Assembly: GCF_005048155.1 (NCBI RefSeq) | Contig: NZ_SUMB01000003.1 | Coordinates: 496,001 to 560,000 of the forward strand | Length of the DNA stretch: 64,000 nucleotides | Reading direction: 5' to 3' | Source of the DNA: Streptomyces piniterrae | GTDB taxonomy: Bacteria > Actinomycetota > Actinomycetes > Streptomycetales > Streptomycetaceae | Part shown: one piece after another, positions 28,996 through 37,607 of the stretch | Numbering within the stretch: the stretch's first letter is position 1 | Layout: each line of letters begins with the position of its first letter | Program-made: the position numbers and the translations under genes | Notes under the pieces: model-generated | The model's database searches: none | The model's input: only the letters and a program-made list of their open reading frames with translations | What the model was told of the DNA's origin: nothing

Positions 28996-29595
28996 TCAAC
29001 CGCGACGGCCGGCCAGCTTCCAGGCGGTCGGCAGTGCCCCCATCGCCAGCGCCGCCTTCAGCGCGTCGCCGATCAGGAACGGCACCAGGCCGGCCGCGGC
29101 CGCCTGACCGAGCGTCATGCCGGTGCTCAGCGCCAGGTACGGGACGCCGACGGCGTAGATCACGGCCGTGCCGGCGGCCATCGTGGCGGCGGTACGCAGC
29201 ACTCCGCGGTCGCCGCCGCGGCGGGCCAGCGCGCCCACGACGGTGGCGGCGAGGAGCATGCCGACGATGTAGCCGAACGTGGCGCCGCCGGCACCCGAGG
29301 CGCCGCCCGCGAACCACGGCATGCCCGCCATGCCGGCCAGGGCGTACAGCGCCAGGGAGAGCAGACCGCGGCCGGCGCCGAGCGAGGCGCCGACGAGCAG
29401 GGCGGCGAAGGTCTGGCCGGTGACCGGGACCGGGGAGCCGGGGACCGGGACGGCGATCTGGGCCGCCATGCCGGTGAGCGCGGCGCCGCCGAGCACCAGC
29501 GCCGCGTCGCGGACGCGGGCGCGGGAGGCGGTGGTGGCGGCCGGCAGCAGGTCGGCGAGGACAGTGCCCGGACTGGTGAGAGCGGCAGTGCTCAT
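28996..29595 (-). CDS. bioY: Biotin transporter BioY (ECF S-component)
   Basis: 199 residues from ATG 29595 (MSTAALTSPG); an in-frame upstream extension is not protein-like. The BioY core is QIAVPVPGSPVPVTGQTFAALLVGASLGAGRGLLSLALYALAGMAGMPWFAGG, then TFGYIVGMLLAA and a helix ending LVPFLIGDALKAALA. Six helices. It binds biotin in the membrane, needs the shared ECF module (EcfT/EcfA) or acts alone, and no such genes are adjacent. Confidence 0.93.
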   Translation of the reverse strand: MSTAALTSPGTVLADLLPAATTASRARVRDAALVLGGAALTGMAAQIAVPVPGSPVPVTGQTFAALLVGASLGAGRGLLSLALYALAGMAGMPWFAGGASGAGGATFGYIVGMLLAATVVGALARRGGDRGVLRTAATMAAGTAVIYAVGVPYLALSTGMTLGQAAAAGLVPFLIGDALKAALAMGALPTAWKLAGRRG

Positions 29596-29902
29596 CGGGA
29601 CTCCGCGGTGTGAGAGGGATACGGGACGGTCGGGACGCGTTGACGTTAGTCCAGCGGGCCGCCGGCGATCATCGTGAGGCGGCCACAAAGCCGCACCGGC
29701 CCGCTTGGAGAGTTCCGAACAACCGCCAGAATGCCGGGCCCTGTTGGCGTCGCGCATGTCTTTGCAGGTCACGTGATGCTCATCACGGACGGGGCGGTGG
29801 CCGGGCGCCGGTTTTGTGCTAGCCCGCGAGGTGCGGCGAAACTAGGGGCGCCCCGCGGAGACCTGTGGAGTTCCCCCAAACAGCTTGTGAGAGTACGAGT
29901 CC
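29596..29902. promoter_or_regulatory. Divergent bioY / permease-2 promoter region with an inverted repeat
   Basis: No gene is supported in these 307 bp. CGTGAT-GCTC-ATCACG (29772-29787) is a perfect 6-bp-arm inverted repeat 115-130 bp upstream of the permease-2 start and could be an operator. The only other notable stretch is the GC-rich leader of bioY. Confidence 0.45.
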
Positions 29903-31357
29903 ATGCACGACGCACCGACCACCGCCGGGAAGACCTCCTCCGGTGAGGGCGCCGGCGAGCGAGAGCCGCTGTCCGCGGGGCTCAAGCAGCGCCATCTGAC
30001 CATGCTGGGCCTGGGCGGGGTGATCGGCGCGGGCCTGTTCGTGGGCTCCGGCGCGGGCATCGCGGTGGCCGGTCCCGGGATCGTGCTGTCGTATCTGATC
30101 GCGGGCGGGCTGGCCATGCTGGTCATGCGGATGCTCGGTGAGATGTCCGCGGCGATGCCGGCCTCCGGCGCGTTCTCGGTGCACGCGGAGCGGGCGCTGG
30201 GCCGCTGGGCCGGGTTCAGCGTCGGCTGGCTGTACTGGTTCCTGCTGGTCGTGGTGCTGGCGGTGGAGGCGACCGGCGCGGCACAGATCGCCTGCGGCTG
30301 GGTGCCGGCGGTTCCGCAGTGGGGCTGGGTGCTGATCTTCATGGTCGTCTTCACGGTGGCCAACCTGGCCGCGGTGAAGAACTTCGGCGAGTTCGAGTTC
30401 TGGTTCGCGACGCTCAAGGTCACCGCGATCGTGCTGTTCCTCGTGCTGGGCCTGCTGGCCGTCTTCGGGGTGCTGCCGGACACGGACCCCGTGGGCCTGG
30501 CGAATCTCACGGGGCACGGCGGGCTGCTGCCGCACGGCTGGGCCGGGGTGGTCTCCGGTGTTCTCGCGGTGGTGTTCGCCTTCGGCGGGCTGGAGGTCGT
30601 CACCATCGCCGCCGCCGAGTCGGACGATCCGGCGCGCGCCGTCGGCCGGGCGGTGCGCAGCGCGGTCTGGCGCATCCTCTTCTTCTACGTCGGCTCGATG
30701 CTGGTCATCGTGACGCTGCTGCCCTGGTCGTCGATGCGGCCTGGCAAGAGCCCCTATGTGGCGGTGCTGGACGGTATCGGGGTGCCGGGCGCCGGCCAGA
30801 TCATGAACATCGTGGTCTTCGTGGCGCTGCTCTCGGCGCTGAACGCCAATCTCTACGGCTCGTCGCGGATGGTGTTCTCGCTGGCGGAACGGGGCGAGGC
30901 GCCGCGTGCGCTGCTCAAAGTCTCGGGCGGAGGGGTGCCGCGCCGGGCCGTACTGGCGTCGGTGGCCTTCGGGTTCGTCTCGGTGCTGCTGAATCTGAAG
31001 TGGCCGGATTCGGTGTTCCTCTACATGCTCAACTCGGTGGGCGCGGTGCTGCTGTTCGTGTGGGGGCTGATCGCCGTCTCCCAGCTGCGGCTGCGTCCGC
31101 GTATCGAACGCGAGGCGCCGGGGACGCTGACCCTGCGCATGTGGGCCTTCCCGTATCTCACCTGGCTGGCGCTGGTGGCGATGGCGGGCGTGCTGGTGCT
31201 GATGCTGACCGACGACGCGGCACGGCCGCAGCTGCTGTGGTCGGCCGGGGCGACCGCGGCGGTGCTGGCCGTCGCGGGCCTGCGCGCACTGCGGGCGCGC
31301 CGGTCCCGCGGTCCGGCGTCCCCTTCGGCTGACGATGGGTCAGCCGAAGCGTGCTGA
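29903..31357 (+). CDS. Amino-acid permease, APC family (copy 2 of 3)
   Basis: 484 residues. The helix-1 signature LGLGGVIGAGLFVGSGAGI, NFGEFEFWFATLKV and AAAESDDPARAVGRAV follow the same plan as the copies at 27512 and 31659; it is closest to copy 3 (shared AAVKNFGEFEFWFA, LNANLYGSSRM / VNANIYGSSRM). Substrate unknown. Its last ~35 bp contain an inverted repeat (31323-31349) that may end transcription at the stop codon. Confidence 0.92.
   Translation: MHDAPTTAGKTSSGEGAGEREPLSAGLKQRHLTMLGLGGVIGAGLFVGSGAGIAVAGPGIVLSYLIAGGLAMLVMRMLGEMSAAMPASGAFSVHAERALGRWAGFSVGWLYWFLLVVVLAVEATGAAQIACGWVPAVPQWGWVLIFMVVFTVANLAAVKNFGEFEFWFATLKVTAIVLFLVLGLLAVFGVLPDTDPVGLANLTGHGGLLPHGWAGVVSGVLAVVFAFGGLEVVTIAAAESDDPARAVGRAVRSAVWRILFFYVGSMLVIVTLLPWSSMRPGKSPYVAVLDGIGVPGAGQIMNIVVFVALLSALNANLYGSSRMVFSLAERGEAPRALLKVSGGGVPRRAVLASVAFGFVSVLLNLKWPDSVFLYMLNSVGAVLLFVWGLIAVSQLRLRPRIEREAPGTLTLRMWAFPYLTWLALVAMAGVLVLMLTDDAARPQLLWSAGATAAVLAVAGLRALRARRSRGPASPSADDGSAEAC
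31323..31349 (+). terminator. Hairpin overlapping the 3' end of permease 2
   Basis: CTTCGGCTGA and TCAGCCGAAG form a 10-bp stem around a 7-nt loop, within the final codons. It could terminate or stabilise the transcript. Confidence 0.45.
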
Positions 31358-31658
31358 GACGGAGGCCACAGTTCCGACGTCACCCCACGTCGCAATCGAC
31401 GAGCTGTCAGGCACGAACGGTAACGATCACGTCTGAATACCGAACATTCGCTGCACGACTGTTGCCCTGAGCGGACACCGGCGCCCAGACTGAGCGCGTT
31501 TCACCGAGGACCCCGGAGTTGAGCCGTCGGCAGCCCTGCGCGAGCCGCTGCCCCGGCGGGGGTCCGGGGGGTCGGGCCGCGGCAGCTTCGCGCCGGGCGT
31601 GGCCCCGGGAGAACGCAGTATCGCCCCGCTCCGCCTCACCTACTGGGACAGGTACGAC
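31358..31658. other. 301-bp spacer between permeases 2 and 3
   Basis: No gene and no convincing hairpin is visible. Part of it (31410-31470) is less GC-rich and probably carries the permease-3 promoter. The in-frame ATG-less extension of permease 3 back to 31599 lacks a ribosome site. Confidence 0.5.
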
Positions 31659-33098
31659 ATGAATCGGACACCCTCGTCCGCCGCGCCCGCGCGCGAGACC
31701 GACGCGGTCCCGGGCTCCGGCCAGGACGGCGGCTCCACGCTGTCCAACGGCCTCAAGCAGCGCCATCTCTCGATGATCGCCCTGGGCGGGGTGATCGGCG
31801 CGGGCCTGTTCGTCGGCTCCCGCGAGGGCATCGCGGCCGCAGGACCGTCGATCGTGCTGGCCTATGCCGTCTCCGGCGCCCTGATCATGCTGATCATGCG
31901 GATGCTCGGCGAGATGTCCGCGGCCAATCCGGCCTCCGGATCCTTCTCCGTGCACGCCGAGCGTTCCATCGGCTCCTGGGCCGGGTTCACGGTGGGCTGG
32001 ATGTTCACCGCGCTGCTGTGTGTGGCGGTGGCCGCCGAGGCACTGGGCGCCGCGGACGTGATGCACCAGTGGTTCCCGGACAGCGAGCCCTGGATGTGGG
32101 TACTGCTGTTCATGGTGATCTTCACCGCGACGAACCTGGCCGCGGTGAAGAACTTCGGTGAGTTCGAGTTCTGGTTCGCCGCCCTGAAGGTCGCGGCGAT
32201 CGGCATCTTCCTGGTCCTGGGACTGCTGGCCATCTTCGGCGTGCTCCCCGGCACCGACGCGCCGGGCGCCTCGCACCTCACCGGTGACGGCGGCTTCCTC
32301 CCCAAGGGCGTCGACGGCCTGATGGTCGGCCTGCTGGCCTCGGTGTTCGCCTACGGCGGGCTGGAGACGGTGACCATCGCGGCCGCCGAGTCCAAGGACC
32401 CGGTGCGCGGTGTCGCCAGGGCGGTGCGGACCGCGATGTGGCGGATCGCCCTCTTCTACGTCGGCTCGATGGCGATCATCGTCACCGTCATCCCGTGGAG
32501 CGCCCCCTCGATCGCCAAGAGCGGCCCGTACGTGGCGGTCCTGGACTACCTCAAGATCCCGGCGGCCGGCCAGATCATGAACGTGGTCATCCTCGTGGCG
32601 CTGCTCTCCGCGGTGAACGCCAACATCTACGGCTCCTCCCGGATGGCGTACTCACTCATCTCGCGCGGCCAGGGCCCGGCCTTCCTGGGCAAGGTCAGCG
32701 GCGGCGTGCCGCGCCGCGCGGTCCTGCTCTGCTCCGCCTTCGGTTTCCTCGCGGTGCTGTTCAGCTTCTGGTGGCCCACCACGGTCTTCCAGTGGCTGCT
32801 GAACATGGTCGGCGCGGCCGTCCTGGTGGTGTGGGGCTTCATCGCCGCGGCCCAGTTGCGGATGCGGCGCCGGCTGGAGCGCGAGGCGCCCGAGAAGCTC
32901 GTGGTGAAGATGTGGGCGTTCCCCTACCTGACGTGGGTGGCGCTGGCGGGTGTCGCGGTGGTGCTGCTGCTGATGCTGCGCGACGAGAACCAGCGGATCC
33001 AGCTGCTGTTCACCGGCGGGTTCGCGGTGGTGCTGGCCGCGATCGGGCTGATACGGCAGCGGGCTGTGAGCAACAGCGCGGAGCCGGCCGACAAGTAA
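31659..33098 (+). CDS. Amino-acid permease, APC family (copy 3 of 3)
   Basis: 479 residues from ATG 31659, with a GGACAGG stretch upstream; an extension to 31599 reads through leader sequence. It has the same architecture as copy 2 with SREGIAAAGPSIVLAY replacing SGAGIAVAGPG in helix 1. The substrate is unknown, but GabP/CycA/AnsP-type transporters share these motifs. It is followed by a strong terminator. Confidence 0.93.
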   Translation: MNRTPSSAAPARETDAVPGSGQDGGSTLSNGLKQRHLSMIALGGVIGAGLFVGSREGIAAAGPSIVLAYAVSGALIMLIMRMLGEMSAANPASGSFSVHAERSIGSWAGFTVGWMFTALLCVAVAAEALGAADVMHQWFPDSEPWMWVLLFMVIFTATNLAAVKNFGEFEFWFAALKVAAIGIFLVLGLLAIFGVLPGTDAPGASHLTGDGGFLPKGVDGLMVGLLASVFAYGGLETVTIAAAESKDPVRGVARAVRTAMWRIALFYVGSMAIIVTVIPWSAPSIAKSGPYVAVLDYLKIPAAGQIMNVVILVALLSAVNANIYGSSRMAYSLISRGQGPAFLGKVSGGVPRRAVLLCSAFGFLAVLFSFWWPTTVFQWLLNMVGAAVLVVWGFIAAAQLRMRRRLEREAPEKLVVKMWAFPYLTWVALAGVAVVLLLMLRDENQRIQLLFTGGFAVVLAAIGLIRQRAVSNSAEPADK

Positions 33099-33118
33099 CG
33101 CGCGGCCGCACTCCCTTC

Positions 33119-33157
33119 AGGCGGGGCGGGACCTCCTTCCGAGGTCCCGCCCCGCCT
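33119..33157 (+). terminator. Terminator of permease 3, 17-bp stem
   Basis: AGGCGGGGCGGGACCTC pairs perfectly with GAGGTCCCGCCCCGCCT around CTTCC, 21 bp after the stop. Confidence 0.85.
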
Positions 33158-33221
33158 CCGTCTTTGGGACCAGGACACTCCCCGCGACCGGTCGTTGATC
33201 ACTCCTGCTGATAGCGTGCTC

Positions 33222-33238
33222 TTGCACATTGATTGCAA
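33222..33238 (+). promoter_or_regulatory. Nur-type nickel box upstream of sodF
   Basis: TTGCAC-ATTGA-TTGCAA fits the recalled Nur consensus tTGCaa-N5-ttGCAA with one difference (C for a lower-case a). It lies 43-60 bp upstream of the sodF start. Nur represses the iron superoxide dismutase gene when nickel is available, so the position and match make biological sense. Confidence 0.75.
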
Positions 33239-33281
33239 TTACTGCACTACGGCATGTACGCAGCTTGGAGGCGGGATCGGC

Positions 33282-33923
33282 ATGGCGACCTACACACTTC
33301 CGGAACTCCCCTACGACTACTCGGCGCTGGCGCCGGTCATCAGCCCCGAGATCATCGAGCTGCACCACGACAAGCACCACGCGGCGTATGTGAAGGGCGC
33401 GAACGACACGCTGGAGCAGCTTGCCGAGGCGCGCGACAAGAACCAGTGGGGCAGCATCAACGGGCTGGAGAAGAACCTCGCGTTCCACCTCTCCGGCCAC
33501 ATCCTGCACAGCATCTACTGGCACAACATGACCGGCGACGGCGGCGGCGAGCCGCTGGAGAAGGACGGCGTGGGCGAGCTGGCCGACGCGATCGCCGAGA
33601 GCTTCGGCTCGTACGCCGGGTTCAAGGCGCAGCTGACGAAGGCGGCCGCGACCACACAGGGGTCCGGCTGGGGCGTGCTGGCGTACGAGCCGGTCAGCGG
33701 GCGGCTGATCGTCGAGCAGATCTACGACCACCAGGGCAATGTCGGCCAGGGCTCGGTGCCGATTCTGGTCTTCGACGCCTGGGAGCACGCGTTCTATCTG
33801 CAGTACAAGAACCAGAAGGTCGACTTCATCGAGGCGATGTGGGAGGTCGTCAACTGGCAGGACGTGGCCAAGCGGTACCGCTCCGCTCGGGAGCGTGCGA
33901 ACAACCTGCTGTTGGCGCCGTAA
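33282..33923 (+). CDS. sodF: Superoxide dismutase, Fe/Mn family
   Basis: 213 residues from ATG 33282 with GGAGG upstream. Alpha-hairpin domain with [15 protein letters not shown], then [15 protein letters not shown]. The C-terminal alpha/beta domain ends with the metal-ligand motif [15 protein letters not shown]. Length and motifs fit the cytoplasmic FeSOD of Streptomyces, the counterpart of the Ni-dependent SodN. The Nur-type box upstream predicts repression by nickel. Confidence 0.95.
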   Translation: MATYTLPELPYDYSALAPVISPEIIELHHDKHHAAYVKGANDTLEQLAEARDKNQWGSINGLEKNLAFHLSGHILHSIYWHNMTGDGGGEPLEKDGVGELADAIAESFGSYAGFKAQLTKAAATTQGSGWGVLAYEPVSGRLIVEQIYDHQGNVGQGSVPILVFDAWEHAFYLQYKNQKVDFIEAMWEVVNWQDVAKRYRSARERANNLLLAP

Positions 33924-33988
33924 GGGTGAGGGAACGTCCTGCCTCGTGATCGTCTTCTCAACTTTCACCTGAGGCGGGCGGAGTAACG

Positions 33989-34025
33989 GCGAGGCCCCAC
34001 GAGGACGTGACTCGTGGGGCCTCGC
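33989..34025 (+). terminator. Terminator of sodF, 15-bp stem
   Basis: GCGAGGCCCCACGAG pairs with CTCGTGGGGCCTCGC around a 7-nt loop, about 65 bp after the sodF stop. Confidence 0.8.
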
Positions 34026-34051
34026 TCATGCCTTCGGCTGCGGGCCGTGTT

Positions 34052-34133
34052 CCCGTTGTGCCCACCCTCCCCCAAGCTCTGAAGGAGCAGGGGGCACCCC
34101 CATCGCCCTGCGGAACGCCTGCCCACAACGGGG
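34052..34133. repeat. Dispersed intergenic palindromic repeat, copy 1
   Basis: A core of CTCCCCCAAGCTCT-GAAGGAGC followed by GGGGGcACCCCCATCGC (34067-34106) is nested within an outer CCCGTTGTG / CACAACGGG inverted repeat. The same core occurs at 42008-42044 and, in the opposite orientation, at 44863-44884. Such C-run/CAAGCT elements are scattered between Streptomyces genes. Confidence 0.6.
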
Positions 34134-34141
34134 GGGGTGGG

Positions 34142-34786
34142 TCAGTCGAAGCTCGGGGACTGGGTGCGGGTGCGCTTGATCTCGTAGAAGCCGGGGATGG
34201 AGGCGACCATCAGCGTGCCGTCCCAGAGCTTGGCGGCCTGCTCGCCCTTGGGGGCCGGGGTGACGACCGGGCCGAAGAACGCTATCTGCTCGCCGTCGGA
34301 GCCGGGGACGGCGATGACGGGGGTGCCGACCTCCTGGCCCACCAGGTCGATGCCCTCCTTGTGGGAGGCGCGCAGCTGCTTGTCGTAGGCGTCGGAGTCC
34401 GCCGCGTCGGCCAGTTCGGCGGGCAGGCCGGCCTCCGCGAGCGCGTCCAGGATCGTTTCGCGGCCGCGGCCGCGGCCCTCGTTGTGCAGGCGGGTGCCGA
34501 GCGCGGTGTAGAGGCGGCCGAGAACCTCGGTCCCGTACTGCTGCTCGGCGGCGATGCACACCCGCACCGGGCCCCAGGCGCTGCCGCCGGGGAGCATCGC
34601 CTCGCGGTACGCCTCGGGGAGCTCGTCCAGCTTGTTCTCGTTGAGCACGGCCAGGCTCATGACATGCCAGCGGACCTCCACCGGGCGGACCTTTTCCACC
34701 TCCAGCATCCAGCGGGACGTCAGCCAGGCCCAGGGGCACAGCGGGTCGAACCAGAAGTCTGCCGGGGTCTTCGCGGTCTCGGACAC
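34142..34786 (-). CDS. DsbA-fold mycothiol-dependent nitroreductase-like protein (Rv2466c family)
   Basis: 214 residues from GTG 34786, with AGGAG upstream. FWFDPLCPWAWLTSRWMLEVEKVRPVEVRWHVMSL is the family's thioredoxin-fold start, followed by a helical insert and the cis-Pro segment GTPVIAVPG. The mycobacterial family member has CPWC; here the active site reads CPWA, so only one redox Cys remains. That suits a mycothiol-dependent monothiol mechanism. Divergent from pepN at 34890. Confidence 0.88.
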   Translation of the reverse strand: MSETAKTPADFWFDPLCPWAWLTSRWMLEVEKVRPVEVRWHVMSLAVLNENKLDELPEAYREAMLPGGSAWGPVRVCIAAEQQYGTEVLGRLYTALGTRLHNEGRGRGRETILDALAEAGLPAELADAADSDAYDKQLRASHKEGIDLVGQEVGTPVIAVPGSDGEQIAFFGPVVTPAPKGEQAAKLWDGTLMVASIPGFYEIKRTRTQSPSFD

Positions 34787-34889
34787 CTGATCTCCTCGTG
34801 TGAGCTGCTCTGTGGACGGTTCAACAGCCGGGCCCCGTGCCATGATTCCCAGTGTTCGATATTCGAGACGAGGACGAGGGAGTCACGTC

Positions 34890-37484
34890 GTGCCAGGTGA
34901 GAATCTGTCCCGGGACGAGGCGCACGAGCGGGGGCGACTGCTGAGCGTCGACGGGTACGACGTGGCGCTCGATGTCCGCTCAGCGGTACGGCACGACGGG
35001 GCGGCGGAGGCTCAGACGTTCCGCTCCCTGACGACGATCCGTTTCCGCTGCGCCGAGCCCGGCGCCGCCACCTTCGCCGATCTGCTCGCGCCGTCCGTGA
35101 CCTCGGTCACCCTCAACGGCCGTGCGCTGGACGTGGCCTCGGTGTTCGACGGCACCCGGATCGCGCTGGACGGGCTGGCCGCGGAGAACACCCTCGTCGT
35201 CGACGCGCAGTGCGCCTACAGCCGTACCGGCGAGGGCCTGCACCGGTTCGTGGACCCGGAGGACGGCGAGGTCTACCTCTACACCCAGTACGAACCGGCC
35301 GATGCCCGACGAGTCTTCGCCAATTTCGAACAGCCGGATCTGAAGGCCCCGTTCACCTTCGAGGTGACCGCGCCCGAGGGGTGGCGGGTGCTCAGCAACG
35401 GGGAGCAGGAGGGGGCGGCCGAGGGCGGGCGGCACAGGTTCGCGACCACCCGGCCGATCTCCACGTACATCACGGCCGTCGTCGCCGGCCCGTACCACTA
35501 TGTCTCCGACAGCTACCGGCGCACCTTCGAGGACGGGAGCGAGCTGGAGATCCCGCTGGGCGCGCTGTGCCGGAAGGGGCTGGCGAAGCACTTCGACGCG
35601 GAGGACATCTTCACGGTCACCAAGCAGGGCCTGGACTTCTTCCACGACCACTTCGACTATCCGTACCCGTTCGGGAAGTACGACCAGGCGTTCGTGCCGG
35701 AGTACAACCTCGGCGCGATGGAGAACCCGGGCTGTGTCACCTTCCGCGAGGAGTTCATCTTCCGGGGGAAGGTGACCGACGCGTCGTACGAGGGCCGGGC
35801 CAACGTCATCCTCCACGAGATGGCGCATATGTGGTTCGGGGATCTGGTCACCATGCAGTGGTGGGACGACCTCTGGCTCAAGGAGTCGTTCGCGGACTTC
35901 ATGGGCGCGTTCTCGCTGGTGGAGTCGACGCGCTTCCGGGACGGCTGGATCACCTTCGCCAATCGGCGCAAGTCCTGGGCCTACCGTGCCGACCAGCTGC
36001 CCTCCACCCATCCGGTCACCGCCGACATCCGTGACCTGGAGGACGCCAAGCTCAACTTCGACGGCATCACCTACGCCAAGGGCGCCGCGGTGCTCAAGCA
36101 GCTGGTGGCGTACGCCGGGCAGAACGCGTTCCTGGAAGGCGCGCGGCGCTATTTCAAGCGGCACGCGTACGGCAACACACGGCTGACGGATCTGCTGTCG
36201 GTGCTGGAGGAGACGTCGGGGCGGGACATGGCGGCCTGGTCGCGTGCCTGGCTGGAGACCGCGGGGGTGAACTCCCTCACCCCGCAGGTGACGTATGACG
36301 CGCAGGACCGGATCACGGAGCTGAGCATTCTCCAGGAGGCCGCCGCCTCGCATCCCGAGCTGCGGCCGCACCGGGTCGCGGTCGGGCTCTACCGGCGGCG
36401 GAGCGGCGACACCGCGCTGACGCGCTACGCCCATGTCGAGGTGGACGTCACCGGCGCGCACACGGTCGTGTCGGAGCTGACCGGGATCGAGCGTCCCGAG
36501 CTGATCCTGGTCAACGACGAGGACCTGACGTACTGCAAGATCCGCTTCGACGAGGGATCGCTGGCCACGCTGCGGGCCCGGCTCGGCGACCTCGCCGACC
36601 CGCTGGCGCGCGCGCTGTGCTGGGCCGCGCTGTGGGGCCTGACCCGCGACGGGCTGATGCCGGCCCGTGACTACCTGGACCTGGTGCTGCGGTTCGCCGG
36701 CCGGGAGACCGACATCGGCGTGCTGCAGTCGCTGCACGGCCAGGCCCGTACCGCGCTGGAGCACTACTCGGCGCCGGGCCGCCGCGAGAGTGCGGGACGC
36801 GAGCTGGCCGAGGGCGCGGTGCGTGAGCTGCGGCTGGCCGAGCCGGGCAGCGACCACCAGCTCGCCTGGGCCCGGCACTTCGCCTCGGTCGCCTCGGCCG
36901 AGACCGACCTTCAGCTGCTGCGCGGCCTGCTGGACGGCACCGCGAAGATCGACGGGCTGGACGTGGACCAGGAGCTGCGCTGGACGTTCCTGGAACCACT
37001 GGTCTCGCACGGTGTGGTGGACGAGGCGGGCATCGCCGCGGAACTGGCCCGTGACGACACCGCGTCCGGCAAGCGCTACCAGGTGCGCTGCCTGGCCGCC
37101 CGCCCGTCCGCGGAGGTCAAGGCGCGGGCGTGGGCGGATGTGGTGGAGTCCGACGCGCTGTCGAACGCGCTGGTGGAGGCGACGATCAGCGGGTTCGCGC
37201 AGCTGGGGCAGCGGGAGCTGCTGGCGCCGTACGCGCCGCGCTACTTCGAGATGATCGAGCGGGTGTGGCGGGAGCGGTCCATCGAGATCGGCATGGCGGT
37301 GGTGCGCGGGCTGTTCCCGTACTGGCAGGTGGAGCAGCGGACGCTGGACGCCGCGGACGCCTGGCTGACGGAGCACGCGGCGGCGGCGCCCGCGCTGCGC
37401 CGGCTGGTGTCGGAGGAGCGGGACGATCTGGCGCGGGCGCTGCGGGCACAGGCTTGTGACGAGGCCGCGGCGGCGAGGCCGTAA
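34890..37484 (+). CDS. pepN: Aminopeptidase N, M1 family (paralogue A)
   Basis: 864 residues from GTG 34890, with GAGGGAG upstream. M1 metallopeptidase: substrate-recognition motif GAMEN (275-279), zinc motif HEMAH (309-313) with the third ligand Glu332 in WLKE. It has an N-terminal beta-saddle and a C-terminal ERAP1-like helical domain (about 530-860). It removes N-terminal amino acids from peptides in the cytoplasm, perhaps finishing Clp products. A second copy with the same plan begins at 42279. Confidence 0.95.
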   Translation: MPGENLSRDEAHERGRLLSVDGYDVALDVRSAVRHDGAAEAQTFRSLTTIRFRCAEPGAATFADLLAPSVTSVTLNGRALDVASVFDGTRIALDGLAAENTLVVDAQCAYSRTGEGLHRFVDPEDGEVYLYTQYEPADARRVFANFEQPDLKAPFTFEVTAPEGWRVLSNGEQEGAAEGGRHRFATTRPISTYITAVVAGPYHYVSDSYRRTFEDGSELEIPLGALCRKGLAKHFDAEDIFTVTKQGLDFFHDHFDYPYPFGKYDQAFVPEYNLGAMENPGCVTFREEFIFRGKVTDASYEGRANVILHEMAHMWFGDLVTMQWWDDLWLKESFADFMGAFSLVESTRFRDGWITFANRRKSWAYRADQLPSTHPVTADIRDLEDAKLNFDGITYAKGAAVLKQLVAYAGQNAFLEGARRYFKRHAYGNTRLTDLLSVLEETSGRDMAAWSRAWLETAGVNSLTPQVTYDAQDRITELSILQEAAASHPELRPHRVAVGLYRRRSGDTALTRYAHVEVDVTGAHTVVSELTGIERPELILVNDEDLTYCKIRFDEGSLATLRARLGDLADPLARALCWAALWGLTRDGLMPARDYLDLVLRFAGRETDIGVLQSLHGQARTALEHYSAPGRRESAGRELAEGAVRELRLAEPGSDHQLAWARHFASVASAETDLQLLRGLLDGTAKIDGLDVDQELRWTFLEPLVSHGVVDEAGIAAELARDDTASGKRYQVRCLAARPSAEVKARAWADVVESDALSNALVEATISGFAQLGQRELLAPYAPRYFEMIERVWRERSIEIGMAVVRGLFPYWQVEQRTLDAADAWLTEHAAAAPALRRLVSEERDDLARALRAQACDEAAAARP

Positions 37485-37607
37485 CCCCCGTTCCGACCAG
37501 CCTCTTTCGGCAGTCGAACGCCCGTACTTTAGGACGGGGTTGTCCGGTTTGTGGTACGGGCGTGTAACAGCGGTTAGGGGGCGGGGCGAGGGTGGAATGG
37601 CCGGGTC

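Noticed and set aside
29772..29787. CRP-type binding site
   Set aside because: The half-site lacks the TGTGA...TCACA spacing, so it is listed only as an unassigned inverted repeat.
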